Shown in pieces: positions 20,940 to 33,700 of a stretch of DNA of 64,000 nt (position 1 is its first letter; each line of letters starts with the position of its first letter). Made by a program: the position numbers and the translations under genes. The notes below the pieces were generated by a model. The model searched no databases. It was given only the letters and a program-made list of their open reading frames with translations, and was not told the origin of the DNA. This stretch comes from Anadara kagoshimensis (lineage: Eukaryota > Mollusca > Bivalvia > Arcoida > Arcidae), in assembly GCA_021292105.1 (NCBI GenBank), contig CM037869.1, positions 36,645,835-36,709,834 of the forward strand. The letters are read 5' to 3'.

Positions 20940-21945
20940 AAAGGGCTATGAATCGATTTTAAATATATATATAAACTGAGTGTGCTTTTTTCTTGTTATA
21001 GTCCTGAGCACCTTTGATTATTATTTGATTATTACGAAACTTGATAACTTCATATCTCCTACAGTTGGCAACTTTCCACTCCAAATTTAGTTCTTATTTA
21101 CAGTTGTCAGTTTAGGGTAATATTTTCAATGACTCGGCTAAATAAATCAAGTAATAGGCGAATAAATAAACCTTTATCATCCATCTACTAGTTTTATTAG
21201 ATTAAGCTCAGTATTAACGGTAACAGTTGCTATCATTTGTGCAATCATCTTTTACAGCCAACTTATTAATTTTCCACACCGATTTGGGTTCAAATGGAAT
21301 ATGTCAAAAAGTTTCAGATGAGAATTTAAGTAATTAACGACCACAAACACACACACACACACACACACTTATCTGGTTAATTCTAATGAATTCTTTAAGA
21401 ATACATAAATAAATATCTTAAACATTTAAAAGGAATAAATATTAGTATAATATAAAAAATATTTTTTTAAAAATCCGTAAGTCGTTTTCTAATGGACAAT
21501 TGTTTAAAAATACTAGCTTACGGATACAGCGTCTTTAACCATTAAGGTTCAAATCCCTAGTTTGTCAAACTTCAAACTTAAGTTTTCCTAATTTTTTAAC
21601 TGAAACTTGGTATTTTTGTATAAACAGTCTGGCTAGATATATTTGAAAGATATGGCATAAGAAATGAAGGTGAACCACCATTACTTTAAAGAACGTAATA
21701 ATTTGTCAAAACATCAAGGCTTTTAATTATTTTAATAGACTGAACATACACGTAATACTGTTCTGGTTGAAGGATGATGTTTTTTCTTCAGACAGTGGTT
21801 CGATATAAAAGTAAATTTAAAAAAATCGGCACGGAACGTAAAACAGCAATTAAATGTACTTCACAGAACTCAGTAAAATTTTTGTCCTACATCAAGGCTA
21901 TAAAATTGTTTTAACATAACGAAAACACAGACTAAGCATAACATG
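20940..21945. other. No gene recognised; one CA microsatellite
   Basis: (CA)n at 21,347-21,368. A tRNA-like phrase 'AAGGTTCAAATCCCTAG' at about 21,544 contains a B-box match but no paired A box at the right distance. Otherwise AT-rich sequence. Confidence 0.4.
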
Positions 21946-21949
21946 GTGA

Positions 21950-22215
21950 ATAGATACCATGCACGACAAAAGAATGTTTGCCTGGTGTCGATTTTGAATT
22001 AGAGAGATAAAGCTTATCCACGGCCTTGGAAAAGTCAAACAACGGAGTCTCATTCAGATAGAGTTCTGCGAAAAAGTCATTTGTCAGAAGTTTGTTCCAC
22101 ATTCTGTCCTTGACAAAATCTGATTGGTTGTTTTAACAGCCAATGAAATCAACTCAAACTTTGTTCTATATCTGAAGGGAAATTTATTCAATTATCACCT
22201 TTTAAAATGGGACGC
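21950..22215 (-). repeat. ~270-bp segment duplicated at 45.0-45.3 kb, with paired CCAAT boxes
   Basis: Matches 45,010-45,280 in the same orientation: 'GAGAGATAAAGCTTATCC', 'CAGATAGAGTTCT', 'TTGACAAAATCTGATTGGTT' and 'CCAATGAAAT'. Read on the minus strand it contains CCAATCAGA plus ATTGG, an NF-Y-like pair, both retained in the other copy. A 56-codon minus-strand frame starting MWNKLLTND and ending PCYA is open here but broken at 45 kb. It may be an old promoter-bearing segment duplicated with the membrane-protein genes, or simply a dispersed repeat. Confidence 0.5.
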
Positions 22216-22279
22216 AAATATCTTAACAAGATAACAATTCATTGCTTAAGATCTAGTGCATAATCCAGAAGTATGTTAC

Positions 22280-22451
22280 AGTCCTGTCGAAAGTTTAACA
22301 ATAAGTCAACGAATCGGTGCCGAAGCGACATCTTATCTCGGCCCTCGCTAGCTATATCTTGCCACTGTGAATGACAGCTGTTATATTTACCTCTACAGCT
22401 TTTCGTTAACTAGCTATCACTGTCCCGGTCACTCGGTAGCGTAGCTTCCAC

Positions 22452-22486
<35 letters not shown>

Positions 22487-22545
22487 TTTTTTTTTTTTGC
22501 CAAGAGTGTTAAACTTTCGACAGGTCTGTACCGTATACCTGTGGT
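22280..22545. mobile_element. MITE 'CCTGTCGAAAGTTTAAC' with a poly-T insertion
   Basis: The left end ACAGTCCTGTCGAAAGTTTA and the right end GTTAAACTTTCGACAGGTCT plus GTACCGTA are inverted copies. A run of about 32 T, one G and further T interrupts the right half (22,454-22,498), which lengthens it relative to the 44,058 copy. Confidence 0.75.
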
Positions 22546-22576
22546 TCAGATGTACTGTAACATCTGAGTGATAATG

Positions 22577-22916
22577 TGATTGAACTGAGTAATGGTGTTT
22601 ATCGTCCCAGTTAATAATAGTTCTCTTTTTCGAGACGTCTCCAGCTATAGGCGCAAAAATTTTGCCTGTGTGTTGTGCTGATGGCAATATACAACAGAGT
22701 TCTTTATTGTGCCAAGCCCACCGTGACATGGAACCTCGTTTATTGTAAGTTCCCATCCGAAAGAATCGTGGCTTTCATTTCGTAATGCCGAGTGCTTGGC
22801 AAAAGTACAGTCACTACCCACTTTTAAGCTTTAGGTTAGACCCGGCTAAGGTTCGAACCCAGAACCTCCCACTTACGGAGCGAACACTCTACCAACTGAG
22901 CCACCACAGTGGTGTG
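22577..22916 (-). mobile_element. tRNA-derived SINE (family S2)
   Basis: The head on the minus strand has GTGGCTCAGTTGGTAGAGTG (A box) near 22,905 and GGGTTCGAACC (B box) near 22,852. The body is S2 and the tail 'GAACTGAGTAATGG' on the plus strand. It sits directly beside the MITE at 22,280-22,545. Confidence 0.85.
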
Positions 22917-23022
22917 ATAATGTGGAAGACTGAAACACATTATGGCAATGTAAAACTACTAAAAACCCGAACAGTAATAAATACAATGTGGATTCCTTTT
23001 TTTCTTTTTGTTCCCCGTCAAT

Positions 23023-23167
23023 AAGCTTTGTAACAACCCACTTTGAAAAAATTACTCACTTTGAAAACTTTTTTTTTCAAACTGCGTTGAACTTGTCCCA
23101 GATTTAACCCAATTTGAAAAAAATCAAAGTGCGTAATTTTTTCAAAGTGGGTTGTCACAAAGCTTTT
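23023..23167. mobile_element. Short palindromic MITE
   Basis: The termini are AAGCTTTGTAACAACCCACT plus TTGAAAAAATTACTCACTTT at the left, and the inverted 'AAAGTGCGTAATTTTTTC' plus 'AAAGTGGGTTGTCACAAAGC' at the right. The inverted arms are about 45 bp. About 144 bp in all. Confidence 0.75.
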
Positions 23168-23169
23168 AA

Positions 23170-23845
23170 TTTCCAATTAAAAACTTCAATCATTACTAAA
23201 ATCAAATGAATTTAAAACATTACTGTGAAAAAAATTTTTTTTCAAAAACTTTACATAATTTTTATGGACACATGAGGAAGCCTTATCTATATATTGTTTT
23301 ATACTCAATGATTGATGATTACACATTTTAATTAACAAAATAATGTTTTAAATTCTTTGTTCTAAGAACATTTTTTTAAACAAAGAAAGAAGCACTTAAA
23401 AAACCTTCAAAATGGTTTAATTATTTATTAGTATATCTTTATAATAAAATACGTTCAAATAATATATTTATTTTAGATAATTTGATCACAGTCTACGCTT
23501 TTTAATGTTTAACATACACAAACACACGCACATACTAGCTACCGGTATTCGTTTAAAAGTGAATCAATCAAATACAATGCATGTTAAACTAAAATCAGAA
23601 GATAAATAACAATTGAACTGTTTTTAAATGGCGTTCATAGTCAAGAAACTGAATAATACGTCTTTGATTCAGTGCAAATCCACTGAACGGACATGCTTTT
23701 GATTTTTTATGAAATAATACATTAAAAAAAGCACATGACAAGACTGTAACAAAGAACAATTATTATCTATAACTATTACTTTAAGAAATATACAAACAAA
23801 TGATTTTATTTGATGTAGGGCGTACAAATAGGAAAACTCATAACT
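23170..23845. other. No gene recognised
   Basis: AT-rich DNA with short A and T runs. No exon or repeat recurring elsewhere identified. Confidence 0.4.
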
Positions 23846-23849
23846 TTAA

Positions 23850-24087
23850 CTAGAACTGTCTTGAGAGCCAAATACCCACTCCCGCCTCCAACATTTAAAG
23901 TTTTTCTGCTTTCTGATATGGCCTTAGTTCAAGGTCATGACACACCTTTGGACCATAAGATTATTGATTTGAATTGTCACTAGAGTCGTCCAGAGCATTG
24001 ATGAGATATGGTCCGGACACGATTTTACACAGACAGACATGGTGATTCCTTTATACCCCACCTGAAACTAGTTTGCAGGGGGTATAA
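23850..24087 (-). repeat. R3 interspersed repeat, internally deleted
   Basis: Begins 'CTAGAACTGTCTTGAGAGCC' and ends 'CTAGTTTGCAGGGGGTATAA', as in the copy at 20,222. The middle has 'GGCCTTAGTTCAAGGTCATG'. Confidence 0.72.
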
Positions 24088-24359
24088 ATATGACACGTTC
24101 GATTTAATAGCCCATTGTATATGCACAGGTCATTTGATTATTGATATCGATTCAAAACAGTTTAACGAAATGCTGTGAAAAGAGAGCAAGAGGAACTTGA
24201 CTGACCCCCAGTATAAAGTATTCTCTTTTTTTTTTAAAGTGTAAATACACTTTATTTGCATTAAGAAGAAGTACATCACAAATATCACTTAAAGTTAAAA
24301 AACAAACATGTCGGTCCATCTTTAAGCAGAGTATAAACTTTGAAAAAATTGGAAAATTA

Positions 24360-24435
24360 GGTGAAAACCGTGAACTTTCAACATAGAAGTGAGGTGAGGC
24401 TTGGTGCTACGGAAGGGTCAATGCTCCTGCCTTCA
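24360..24435 (+). repeat. R1 fragment
   Basis: 'GTGAACTTTCAACATAGAAG' and 'TTGGTGCTACGGAAGGGTCA'. It lies just downstream of the stop codon of the minus-strand membrane-protein gene. Confidence 0.6.
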
Positions 24436-24563
24436 CTCTTAAAGTATTATTCTCAAAATAAAAAATACGACTTCCAAAATTAAAATCATATGAAAAATAG
24501 CATTTACAATAAAAATGAGGACTGAGATAATGATATATGATCCTCTCATAATATTTGAAGTTA

Positions 24564-24750
24564 TTACTGCTCCGATAAGGTTAACTGCGTTTGAGCTGGG
24601 AGCCTTGATTGGGCGGCTTCGGCATCTTCTACTGCATTCTTTTTTTCACAACAGCATTCGCAGCATTTCCCTAATAGAATCCCTATTCCTGCAACAATTA
24701 GAAAAAACACCACTAGCCCTGCCATTCCTGCCACAACGTAGCCAAATATT
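24564..24750 (-). CDS. Locus B exon 3: transmembrane helix and Cys-rich tail
   Basis: 187 nt from TTTTCAG|A to TAA (24,564-24,566), entering in phase 2 (AT|A gives Ile). It encodes IFGYVVAGMAGLVVFFLIVA, a Gly/Leu-rich end of the helix, KCCECCCEKK, and a tail rich in Ala, Glu and Gln. Exactly the same length as exon 3 of locus C. The open frame extends upstream into the intron, but that part is explained by the splice site and by a MITE 59 bp away. Confidence 0.8.
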
Positions 24751-27700
24751 CTGAAAACGTAATACAAAAGAGAATTTATTAATGAGAAGTCCTGCATCAC
24801 TGGACTGATACAGTCAAACCTGTCCATAAAGGCCACCTAAGGGAACCATTAAAAGTGGCCTTTATACTGGTAAACAGGTTCAAAAGATATAATTAAAAAG
24901 CAATTGGGATAAAATTCTACTGGGCTTTATAAGAAGATGACCCTTATGTAGAGGTGACTTTTAAGGCAGGTTGGACTGTATCGGTCAAGGGACTGTAAAT
25001 AAGAGTATCTAAATAGTCTTGTAAAACAAATAATGGGTAACAATATTGTAAAGTACCATTAAGTCTGAACAATTTTTGTTTATTTGCACCTTTTGACGGT
25101 TTCCATGGCAACGGTAATCATTTTGAAATTTGAAACCAGAAATACACATAGTTTATACCAATCAGATAAAGTATTGTAAGTTTTGACTATTTTTTTTATC
25201 AAAAACAATCACACTAATCCATGTCCTAATCACAATCCAGAAGCAAAGTAAAAACTGAAAAGTTAGGGTAGATACTCGAAATTCCACCAGGGAAGGTGCT
25301 CGGAAAGGGTAAGCATCATCTAGCTACAACTGTCACGTGTGTAATCAAAATTGTGTGAAAGGAACATGGACCTATGGGACGTCAAATACATTCAGAGCAA
25401 TATTTGGCTTTCGGTAGTCAATGATGAATCTGTTAAGAAAACCTCGTGCCTTTTCGGTGTTGTTATATCTAATAGATCCTAAACAATCAAAATTGCGCCT
25501 ATACTAGTATTTGACAACCATAAAATATAGTACTGAAGCAGAATCAAATAAAATCTAAAAACTCATTAAAAATGGTTCTTATTTTATAATTAATTAAATG
25601 AAGAAATCAAAAACAAATATACCACTCACAATCCAGACGCAAAGTGAAAACGTTGGAACTGACAAGTTAGGTTAGACACGCGAACTTTCACCTGGGAAGT
25701 GTGGCCGAGTACTCAAGAAGGGTAAGCGCCAGATAGGTAAAGCTAGCTACTAGTAACTGGCTACTAGTAGCTGGCTACTTGTAGAAGAAAAGTTAGCTAC
25801 TAGTAGCCAGTTACTTGTGGAAGAAAAGTTAGCTACTAGTAGCCAGTTACTTGTGGAAAAAAATTTAGCTACTGGTAGCCAGTTACTTAGAAGAAAGGCA
25901 GTTAATTACTTTGAAAAAAATCATCTATTTACTACACATAACTACCTACTAACTAATTAGATTCTCCGCAAAACTACGACCATTTCTTGTACCACGAATG
26001 TAGTCCGGATATTTTTTAATGTAAATAACATTCCAGACGAGTAGCTGGGTATTTATTTTTAAGATATTCAAAATTCAAGCATATCATGACAATCTATATT
26101 CAATTCTGCATCCATTGATACCAAATATTCAAACATTCAAGCATCAATACGCTCAAATACGCTTCGACAAAGGAGAGGGGGAGGGGGTGTGAGTGTACGG
26201 GTAGGTTCTAATGCAATTTCTATCATTTTTCACATTCAGGACGAGTAGATGGGTATTTATTTTTAAGATATTCAAAATTCAAGCATATCATGATGAAGTA
26301 TATTCAATTCTGCATCCATTGATACCAAATATTCAAACAATCAAGCTTCAATACGCTCAAATACGCTTCCACAAAGGAGGGGGGTGAGTGTACGGGTAGG
26401 TTCAAGTGTAATTTCCATGATTTTCACATTCAGGACGAGTAGCTGGGTATTTATTTTTAAGATATTTCAACAAGCATATCATGACAATCTATATTCAATT
26501 CTGCATCCATTGATACCAAATATTCAAACATTCAAGCATCAATACGCTCAAATACGCTTCGACAAAGGAGGGGGGGGGTGAGTGTACGGGTAGGTTCTAA
26601 TGCAATTTCTATCATTTTTCACATTCAGGACGAGTAGCTGGGTATTTATTTTTAAGATATTCAAAATTCAAGCATATCATGATGAAGTATATTCAATTCT
26701 GCATCCATTGATACCAAATATTCTAACATTTGAGCTTGAATACGCTCAGATACGCTTCCACAAACGGGACGGTGGATGCAAAAACGGGTAGGTTCAAGTG
26801 TAATTTCCATGATTTTTCACATTCAGGACGAGTAGATGGGTATTTATTTTTCAGATATTCAAAATTCAAGCATATCATGACAATCTATATTCAATTCTGC
26901 ATCCATTGATACCAAATATTCAAACATTCAAGCATCAATACGCTCAAATACGCTTCCACAAAGGAGGGGGGGGGTGAGTGTACGGGTAGGTTCTAATGCA
27001 ATTTCTATCATTTTTCACATTCAGGACGAGTAGCTGGGTATTTATTTTTAAGATATTCAAAATTCAAGCATATCATGATGAAGTATATTCAATTCTGCAT
27101 CCATTGATACCAAATATTCTAACATTTGAGCTTGAATACGCTCAGATACGCTTCCACAAACGGGACGGTGGATGCAAAAACGGGTAGGTTCAAGTGTAAT
27201 TTCCATGATTTTTCACATTCAGGACGAGTAGCTGGGTATTTATTTTTAAGATATTCAAAATTCAAGCATATCATGACAATCTATATTCAATTCTGCATCC
27301 ATTGATACCAAATATTCAAACAATCAAGCTTCAATACGCTCAAATACGCTTCGACAAAGGAGAGGGGGGGGGGGGTGAGTGTACGGGTAGGTTCTAATGC
27401 AATTTCTATCATTTTTCACATTCAGGACGAGTAGCTGGGTATTTATTTTTAAGATATTCAAAATTCAAGCATATCATGACAATCTATATTCAATTCTGCA
27501 TCCATTGATACCAAATATTCAAACATTCAAGCATCAATACGCTCAAATACGCTTCGACAAAGGAGAGGGGGGGTGTGAGTGTACGGGTAGGTTCTAATGC
27601 AATTTCTATCATTTTTCACATTCAGGACGAGTAGCTGGGTATTTATTTTTAAGATATTCAAAATTCAAGCATATCATGATGAAGTATATTCAATTCTGCA

Positions 27701-30700
27701 TCCATTGATACCAAATATTCAAACAATCAAGCTTCAATACGCTCAAATACGCTTCCACAAAGGAGGGGGGTGAGTGTACGGGTAGGTTCTAATGCAATTT
27801 CTATCATTTTCACATTCAGGGCGAGTAGCTGGGTATTTATTTTTAAGATAATCAAAATTCAAGCATATCATGATGAAGTATATTCAATTCTGCATCCATT
27901 GATACCAAATATTCTAACATTTGAGCTTGAATACGCTCAGACACGCTTCCACAATCGGGACGGTGGATGCAAAAACGGGTAGGTTCAAGTGTAATTTCCA
28001 TGATTTTTCACATTCAGGACGAGTAGATGGGTATTTATTTTTCAGATATTCAAAATTCAAGCATATCATGACAATCTATATTCAATTCTGCATCCATTGA
28101 TACCAAATATTCAAACATTCAAGCATCAATACGCTCAAATACGCTTCCACAAAGGAGGGGGGTGAGTGTACGGGTAGGTTCTAATGCAATTTCTATCATT
28201 TTTCACATTCAGGACGAGTAGATGGGTATTTATTTTTAAGATATTCAAAATTCAAGCATATCATGATGAAGTATATTCAATTCTGCATCCATTGATACCA
28301 AATATTCAAACAATCAAGCTTCAATACGCTCAAATACGCTTCCACAAAGGAGGGGGGTGAGTGTACGGGTAGGTTCAAGTGTAATTTCCATGATTTTCAC
28401 ATTCAGGACGAGTAGCTGGGTATTTATTTTTAAGATATTCAAAATTCAAGCATATCATGACAATCTATATTCAATTCTGCATCATTGATACCAAATATTC
28501 AAACATTCAAGCATCAATACGCTCAAATACGCTTCGAAAAGGAGGGGGGGGGGTGAGTGTACGGGTAGGTTCTAATGCAATTTCTATCATTTTTCACATT
28601 CAGGACGAGTAGCTGGGTATTTATTTTTAAGATATTCAAAATTCAAGCATATCATGATGAAGTATATTCAATTCTGCATCCATTGATACCAAATATTCTA
28701 ACATTTGAGCTTGAATACGCTCAGATACGCTTTCACAAACGGGACGGTGGATGCAAAAACGGGTAGGTTCAAGTGTAATTTCCATGATTTTTCACATTCA
28801 GGACGAGTAGATGGGTATTTATTTTTCAGATATTCAAAATTCAAGCATATCATGACAATCTATATTCAATTCTGCATCCATTGATACCAAATATTCAAAC
28901 ATTCAAGCATCAATACGCTCAAATACGCTTCCACAAAGGAGGGGGGGGGGTGAGTGTACGGGTAGGTTCTAATGCAATTTCTATCATTTTTCACATTCAG
29001 GACGAGTAGCTGGGTATTTATTTTAAGATATTCAAAATTCAAGCATATCATGATGAAGTATATTCAATTCTGCATCCATTGATACCAAATATTCTAACAT
29101 TTGAGCTTGAATACGCTCAGATACGCTTCCACAAACGGGACGGTGGATGCAAAAACGGGTAGGTTCAAGTGTAATTTCCATGATTTTTCACATTCAGGAC
29201 GAGTAGCTGGGTATTTATTTTTAAGATATTCAAAATTCAAGCATATCATGACAATCTATATTCAATTCTGCATCCATTGATACCAAATATTCAAACAATC
29301 AAGCTTCAATACGCTCAAATACGCTTCGACAAAGGAGAGGGGGGGGTGAGTGTACGGGTAGGTTCTAATGCAATTTCTATCATTTTTCACATTCAGGACG
29401 AGTAGCTGGGTATTTATTTTTAAGATATTCAAAATTCAAGCATATCATGACAATCTATATTCAATTCTGCATCCATTGATACCAAATATTCAAACATTCA
29501 AGCATCAATACGCTCAAATACGCTTCGACAAAGGAGAGGGGGGGGTGTGAGTGTACGGGTAGGTTCTAATGCAATTTCTATCATTTTTCACATTCAGGAC
29601 GAGTAGCTGGGTATTTATTTTTAAGATATTCAAAATTCAAGCATATCATGACAATCTATATTCAATTCTGCATCCATTGATACCAAATATTCAAACAATC
29701 AAGCTTCAATACGCTCAAATACGCTTCCACAAAGGAGGGGGGTGAGTGTACGGGTAGGTTCTAATGCAATTTCTATCATTTTCACATTCAGGGCGAGTAG
29801 CTGGGTATTTATTTTTAAGATAATCAAAATTCAAGCATATCATGATGAAGTATATTCAATTCTGCATCCATTGATACCAAATATTCTAACATTTGAGCTT
29901 GAATACGCTCAGACACGCTTCCACAATCGGGACGGTGGATGCAAAAACGGGTAGGTTCAAGTGTAATTTCCATGATTTTTCACATTCAGGACGAGTAGAT
30001 GGGTATTTATTTTTCAGATATTCAAAATTCAAGCATATCATGACAATCTATATTCAATTCTGCATCCATTGATACCAAATATTCAAACATTCAAGCATCA
30101 ATACGCTCAAATACGCTTCCACAAAGGAGGGGGGGTGAGTGTACGGGTAGGTTCTAATGCAATTTCTATCATTTTTCACATTCAGGACGAGTAGCTGGGT
30201 ATTTATTTTTAAGATATTCAAAATTCAAGCATATCATGATGAAGTATATTCAATTCTGCATCCATTGATACCAAATATTCTAACATTTGAGCTTGAATAC
30301 GCTCAGATACGCTTCCACAAACGGGACGGTGGATGCAAAAACGGGTAGGTTCAAGTGTAATTTCCATGATTTTTCACATTCAGGACGAGTAGCTGGGTAT
30401 TTATTTTTAAGATATTCAAAATTCAAGCATATCATGACAATCTATATTCAATTCTGCATCCATTGATACCAAATATTCAAACAATCAAGCTTCAATACGC
30501 TCAAATACGCTTCCACAAAGGAGGGGGGTGAGTGTACGGGTAGGTTCTAATGCAATTTCTATCATTTTCACATTCAGGGCGAGTAGCTGGGTATTTATTT
30601 TTAAGATAATCAAAATTCAAGCATATCATGATGAAGTATATTCAATTCTGCATCCATTGATACCAAATATTCTAACATTTGAGCTTGAATACGCTCAGAT

Positions 30701-33700
30701 ACGCTTCCACAACGGGACGGTGGATGCAAAAACGGGTAGGTTCAAGTGTAATTTCCATGATTTTTCACATTCAGGACGAGTAGCTGGGTATTTATTTTTA
30801 AGATATTCAAAATTCAAGCATATCATGACAATCTATATTCAATTCTGCATCCATTGATACCAAATATTCAAACATTCAAGCATCAATACGCTCAAATACG
30901 CTTCGACAAAGGAGAGGGGGGTGAGTGTACGGGTAGGTTCTAATGCAATTTCTATCATTTTTCACATTCAGGACGAGTAGCTGGGTATTTATTTTTAAGA
31001 TATTAAAAATTCAAGCATATCATGATGAAGTATATTCAATTCTGCATCCATTGATACCAAATATTCTAACATTTGGCTTGAATACGCTCAGATACGCTTC
31101 CACAAATGGGACGGTGGATGCAAAAAACGGGTAGGTTCAAGTGTAATTTCCATGATTTTTCACATTCAGGACGAGTAGCTGGGTATTTATTTTTCAGATA
31201 TTCAAAATTCAAGCATATCATGACAATCTATATTCAATTCTGCATCCATTGATACCAAATATTCAAACATTCAAGCATCAATACGCTCAAATACGCTTCC
31301 ACAAAGGAGGGGGGTGAGTGTACGGGTAGGTTCTAATGCAATTTCTATCATTTTTCACATTCAGGACGAGTAGCTGGGTATTTATTTTTAAGATATTCAA
31401 AATTCAAGCATATCATGATGAAGTATATTCAATTCTGCATCCATTGATACCAAATATTCTAACATTTGAGCTTGAATACGCTCAGATACGCTTCCACAAA
31501 CGGGACGGTGGATGCAAAAACGGGTAGGTTCAAGTGTAATTTCCATGATTTTTCACATTCAGGACGAGTAGATGGGTATTTATTTTTCAGATATTCAAAA
31601 TTCAAGCATATCATGACAATCTATATTCAATTCTGCATCCATTGATACCAAATATTCAAACAATCAAGCTTCAATACGCTCAAATACGCTTCGACAAAGG
31701 AGAGGGGGGGGTGAGTGTACGGGTAGGTTCTAATGCAATTTCTATCATTTTTCACATTCAGGACGAGTAGCTGGGTATTTATTTTTAAGATATTCAAAAT
31801 TCAAGCATATCATGATGAAGTATATTCAATTCTGCATCCATTGATACCAAATATTCAAACAATCAAGCTTCAATACGCTCAAATACGCTTCCACAAAGGA
31901 GGGGGGTGAGTGTACGGGTAGGTTCTAATGCAATTTCTATCATTTTCACATTCAGGGCGAGTAGCTGGGTATTTATTTTTAAGATAATCAAAATTCAAGC
32001 ATATCATGATGAAGTATATTCAATTCTGCATCCATTGATACCAAATATTCTAACATTTGAGCTTGAATACGCTCAGACACGCTTCCACAATCGGGACGGT
32101 GGATGCAAAAACGTGTAGGTTCAAGTGTAATTTCCATGATTTTTCACATTCAGGACGAGTAGATGGGTATTTATTTTTCAGATATTCAAAATTCAAGCAT
32201 ATCATGACAATCTATATTCAATTCTGCATCCATTGATACCAAATATTCAAACATTCAAGCATCAATACGCTCAAATACGCTTCCACAAAGGAGGTGGGGG
32301 GTGAGTGTACGGGTAGGTTCTAATGCAATTTCTATCATTTTTCACATTCAGGACGAGTAGCTGGGTATTTATTTTTAAGATATTCAAAATTCAAGCATAT
32401 CATGATGAAGTATATTCAATTCTGCATCCATTGATACCAAATATTCTAACATTTGAGCTTGAATACGCTCAGATACGCTTCCACAAACGGGACGGTGGAT
32501 GCAAAAACGGGTAGGTTCAAGTGTAATTTCCATGATTTTTCACATTCAGGACGAGTAGCTGGGTATTTATTTTTAAGCTATTCAAAATTCAAGCATATCA
32601 TGACAATCTATATTCAATTCTGCATCCATTGATACCAAATATTCAAACAATCAAGCTTCAATACGCTCAAATACGCTTCCACAAAGGAGGGGGTGAGTGT
32701 ACGGGTAGGTTCTAATGCAATTTCTATCATTTTCACATTCAGGGCGAGTAGCTGGGTATTTATTTTTAAGATAATCAAAATTCAAGCATATCACGATGAA
32801 GTATATTCAATTCTGCATCCATTGATACCAAATATTCTAACATTTGAGCTTGAATACGCTCAGATACGCTTCCACAAACGGGACGGTGGATGCAAAAACG
32901 GGTAGGTTCAAGTGTAATTTCCATGATTTTTCACATTCAGGACGAGTAGCTGGGTATACATTCAAGCATCAATACGCTCAAATACGCTTCGACAAAGGAG
33001 AGGGGGGGTGAGTGTACGGGTAGGTTCTAATGCAATTTCTATCATTTTTCACATTCAGGACGAGTAGCTGGGTATTTATTTTTAAGATATTCAAAATTCA
33101 AGCATATCATGATGAAGTATATTCAATTCTGCATCCATTGATACCAAATATTCTAACATTTGGGCTTGAATACGCTCAGATACGCTTCCACAAATGGGAC
33201 GGTGGATGCAAAAACGGGTAGGTTCAAGTGTAATTTCCATGATTTTTCACATTCAGGACGAGTAGCTGGGTATTTATTTTTCAGATATTCAAAATTCAAG
33301 CATATCATGACAATCTATATTCAATTCTGCATCCATTGATACCAAATATTCAAACATTCAAGCATCAATACGCTCAAATACGCTTCCACAAAGGAGGGGG
33401 GTGAGTGTACGGGTAGGTTCTAATGCAATTTCTATCATTTTTCACATTCAGGACGAGTAGCTGGGTATTTTTTTTAAGATATTCAAAATTCAAGCATATC
33501 ATGATGAAGTATATCAATTCTGCATCCATTGATACCAAATATTCTAACATTTGAGCTTGAATACGCTCAGATACGCTTCCACAAACGGGACGGTGGATGC
33601 AAAAACGGGTAGGTTCAAGTGTAATTTCCATGATTTTTCACATTCAGGACGAGTAGCTGGGTATTTATTTTTAAGATATTCAAAATTCAAGCATATCATG

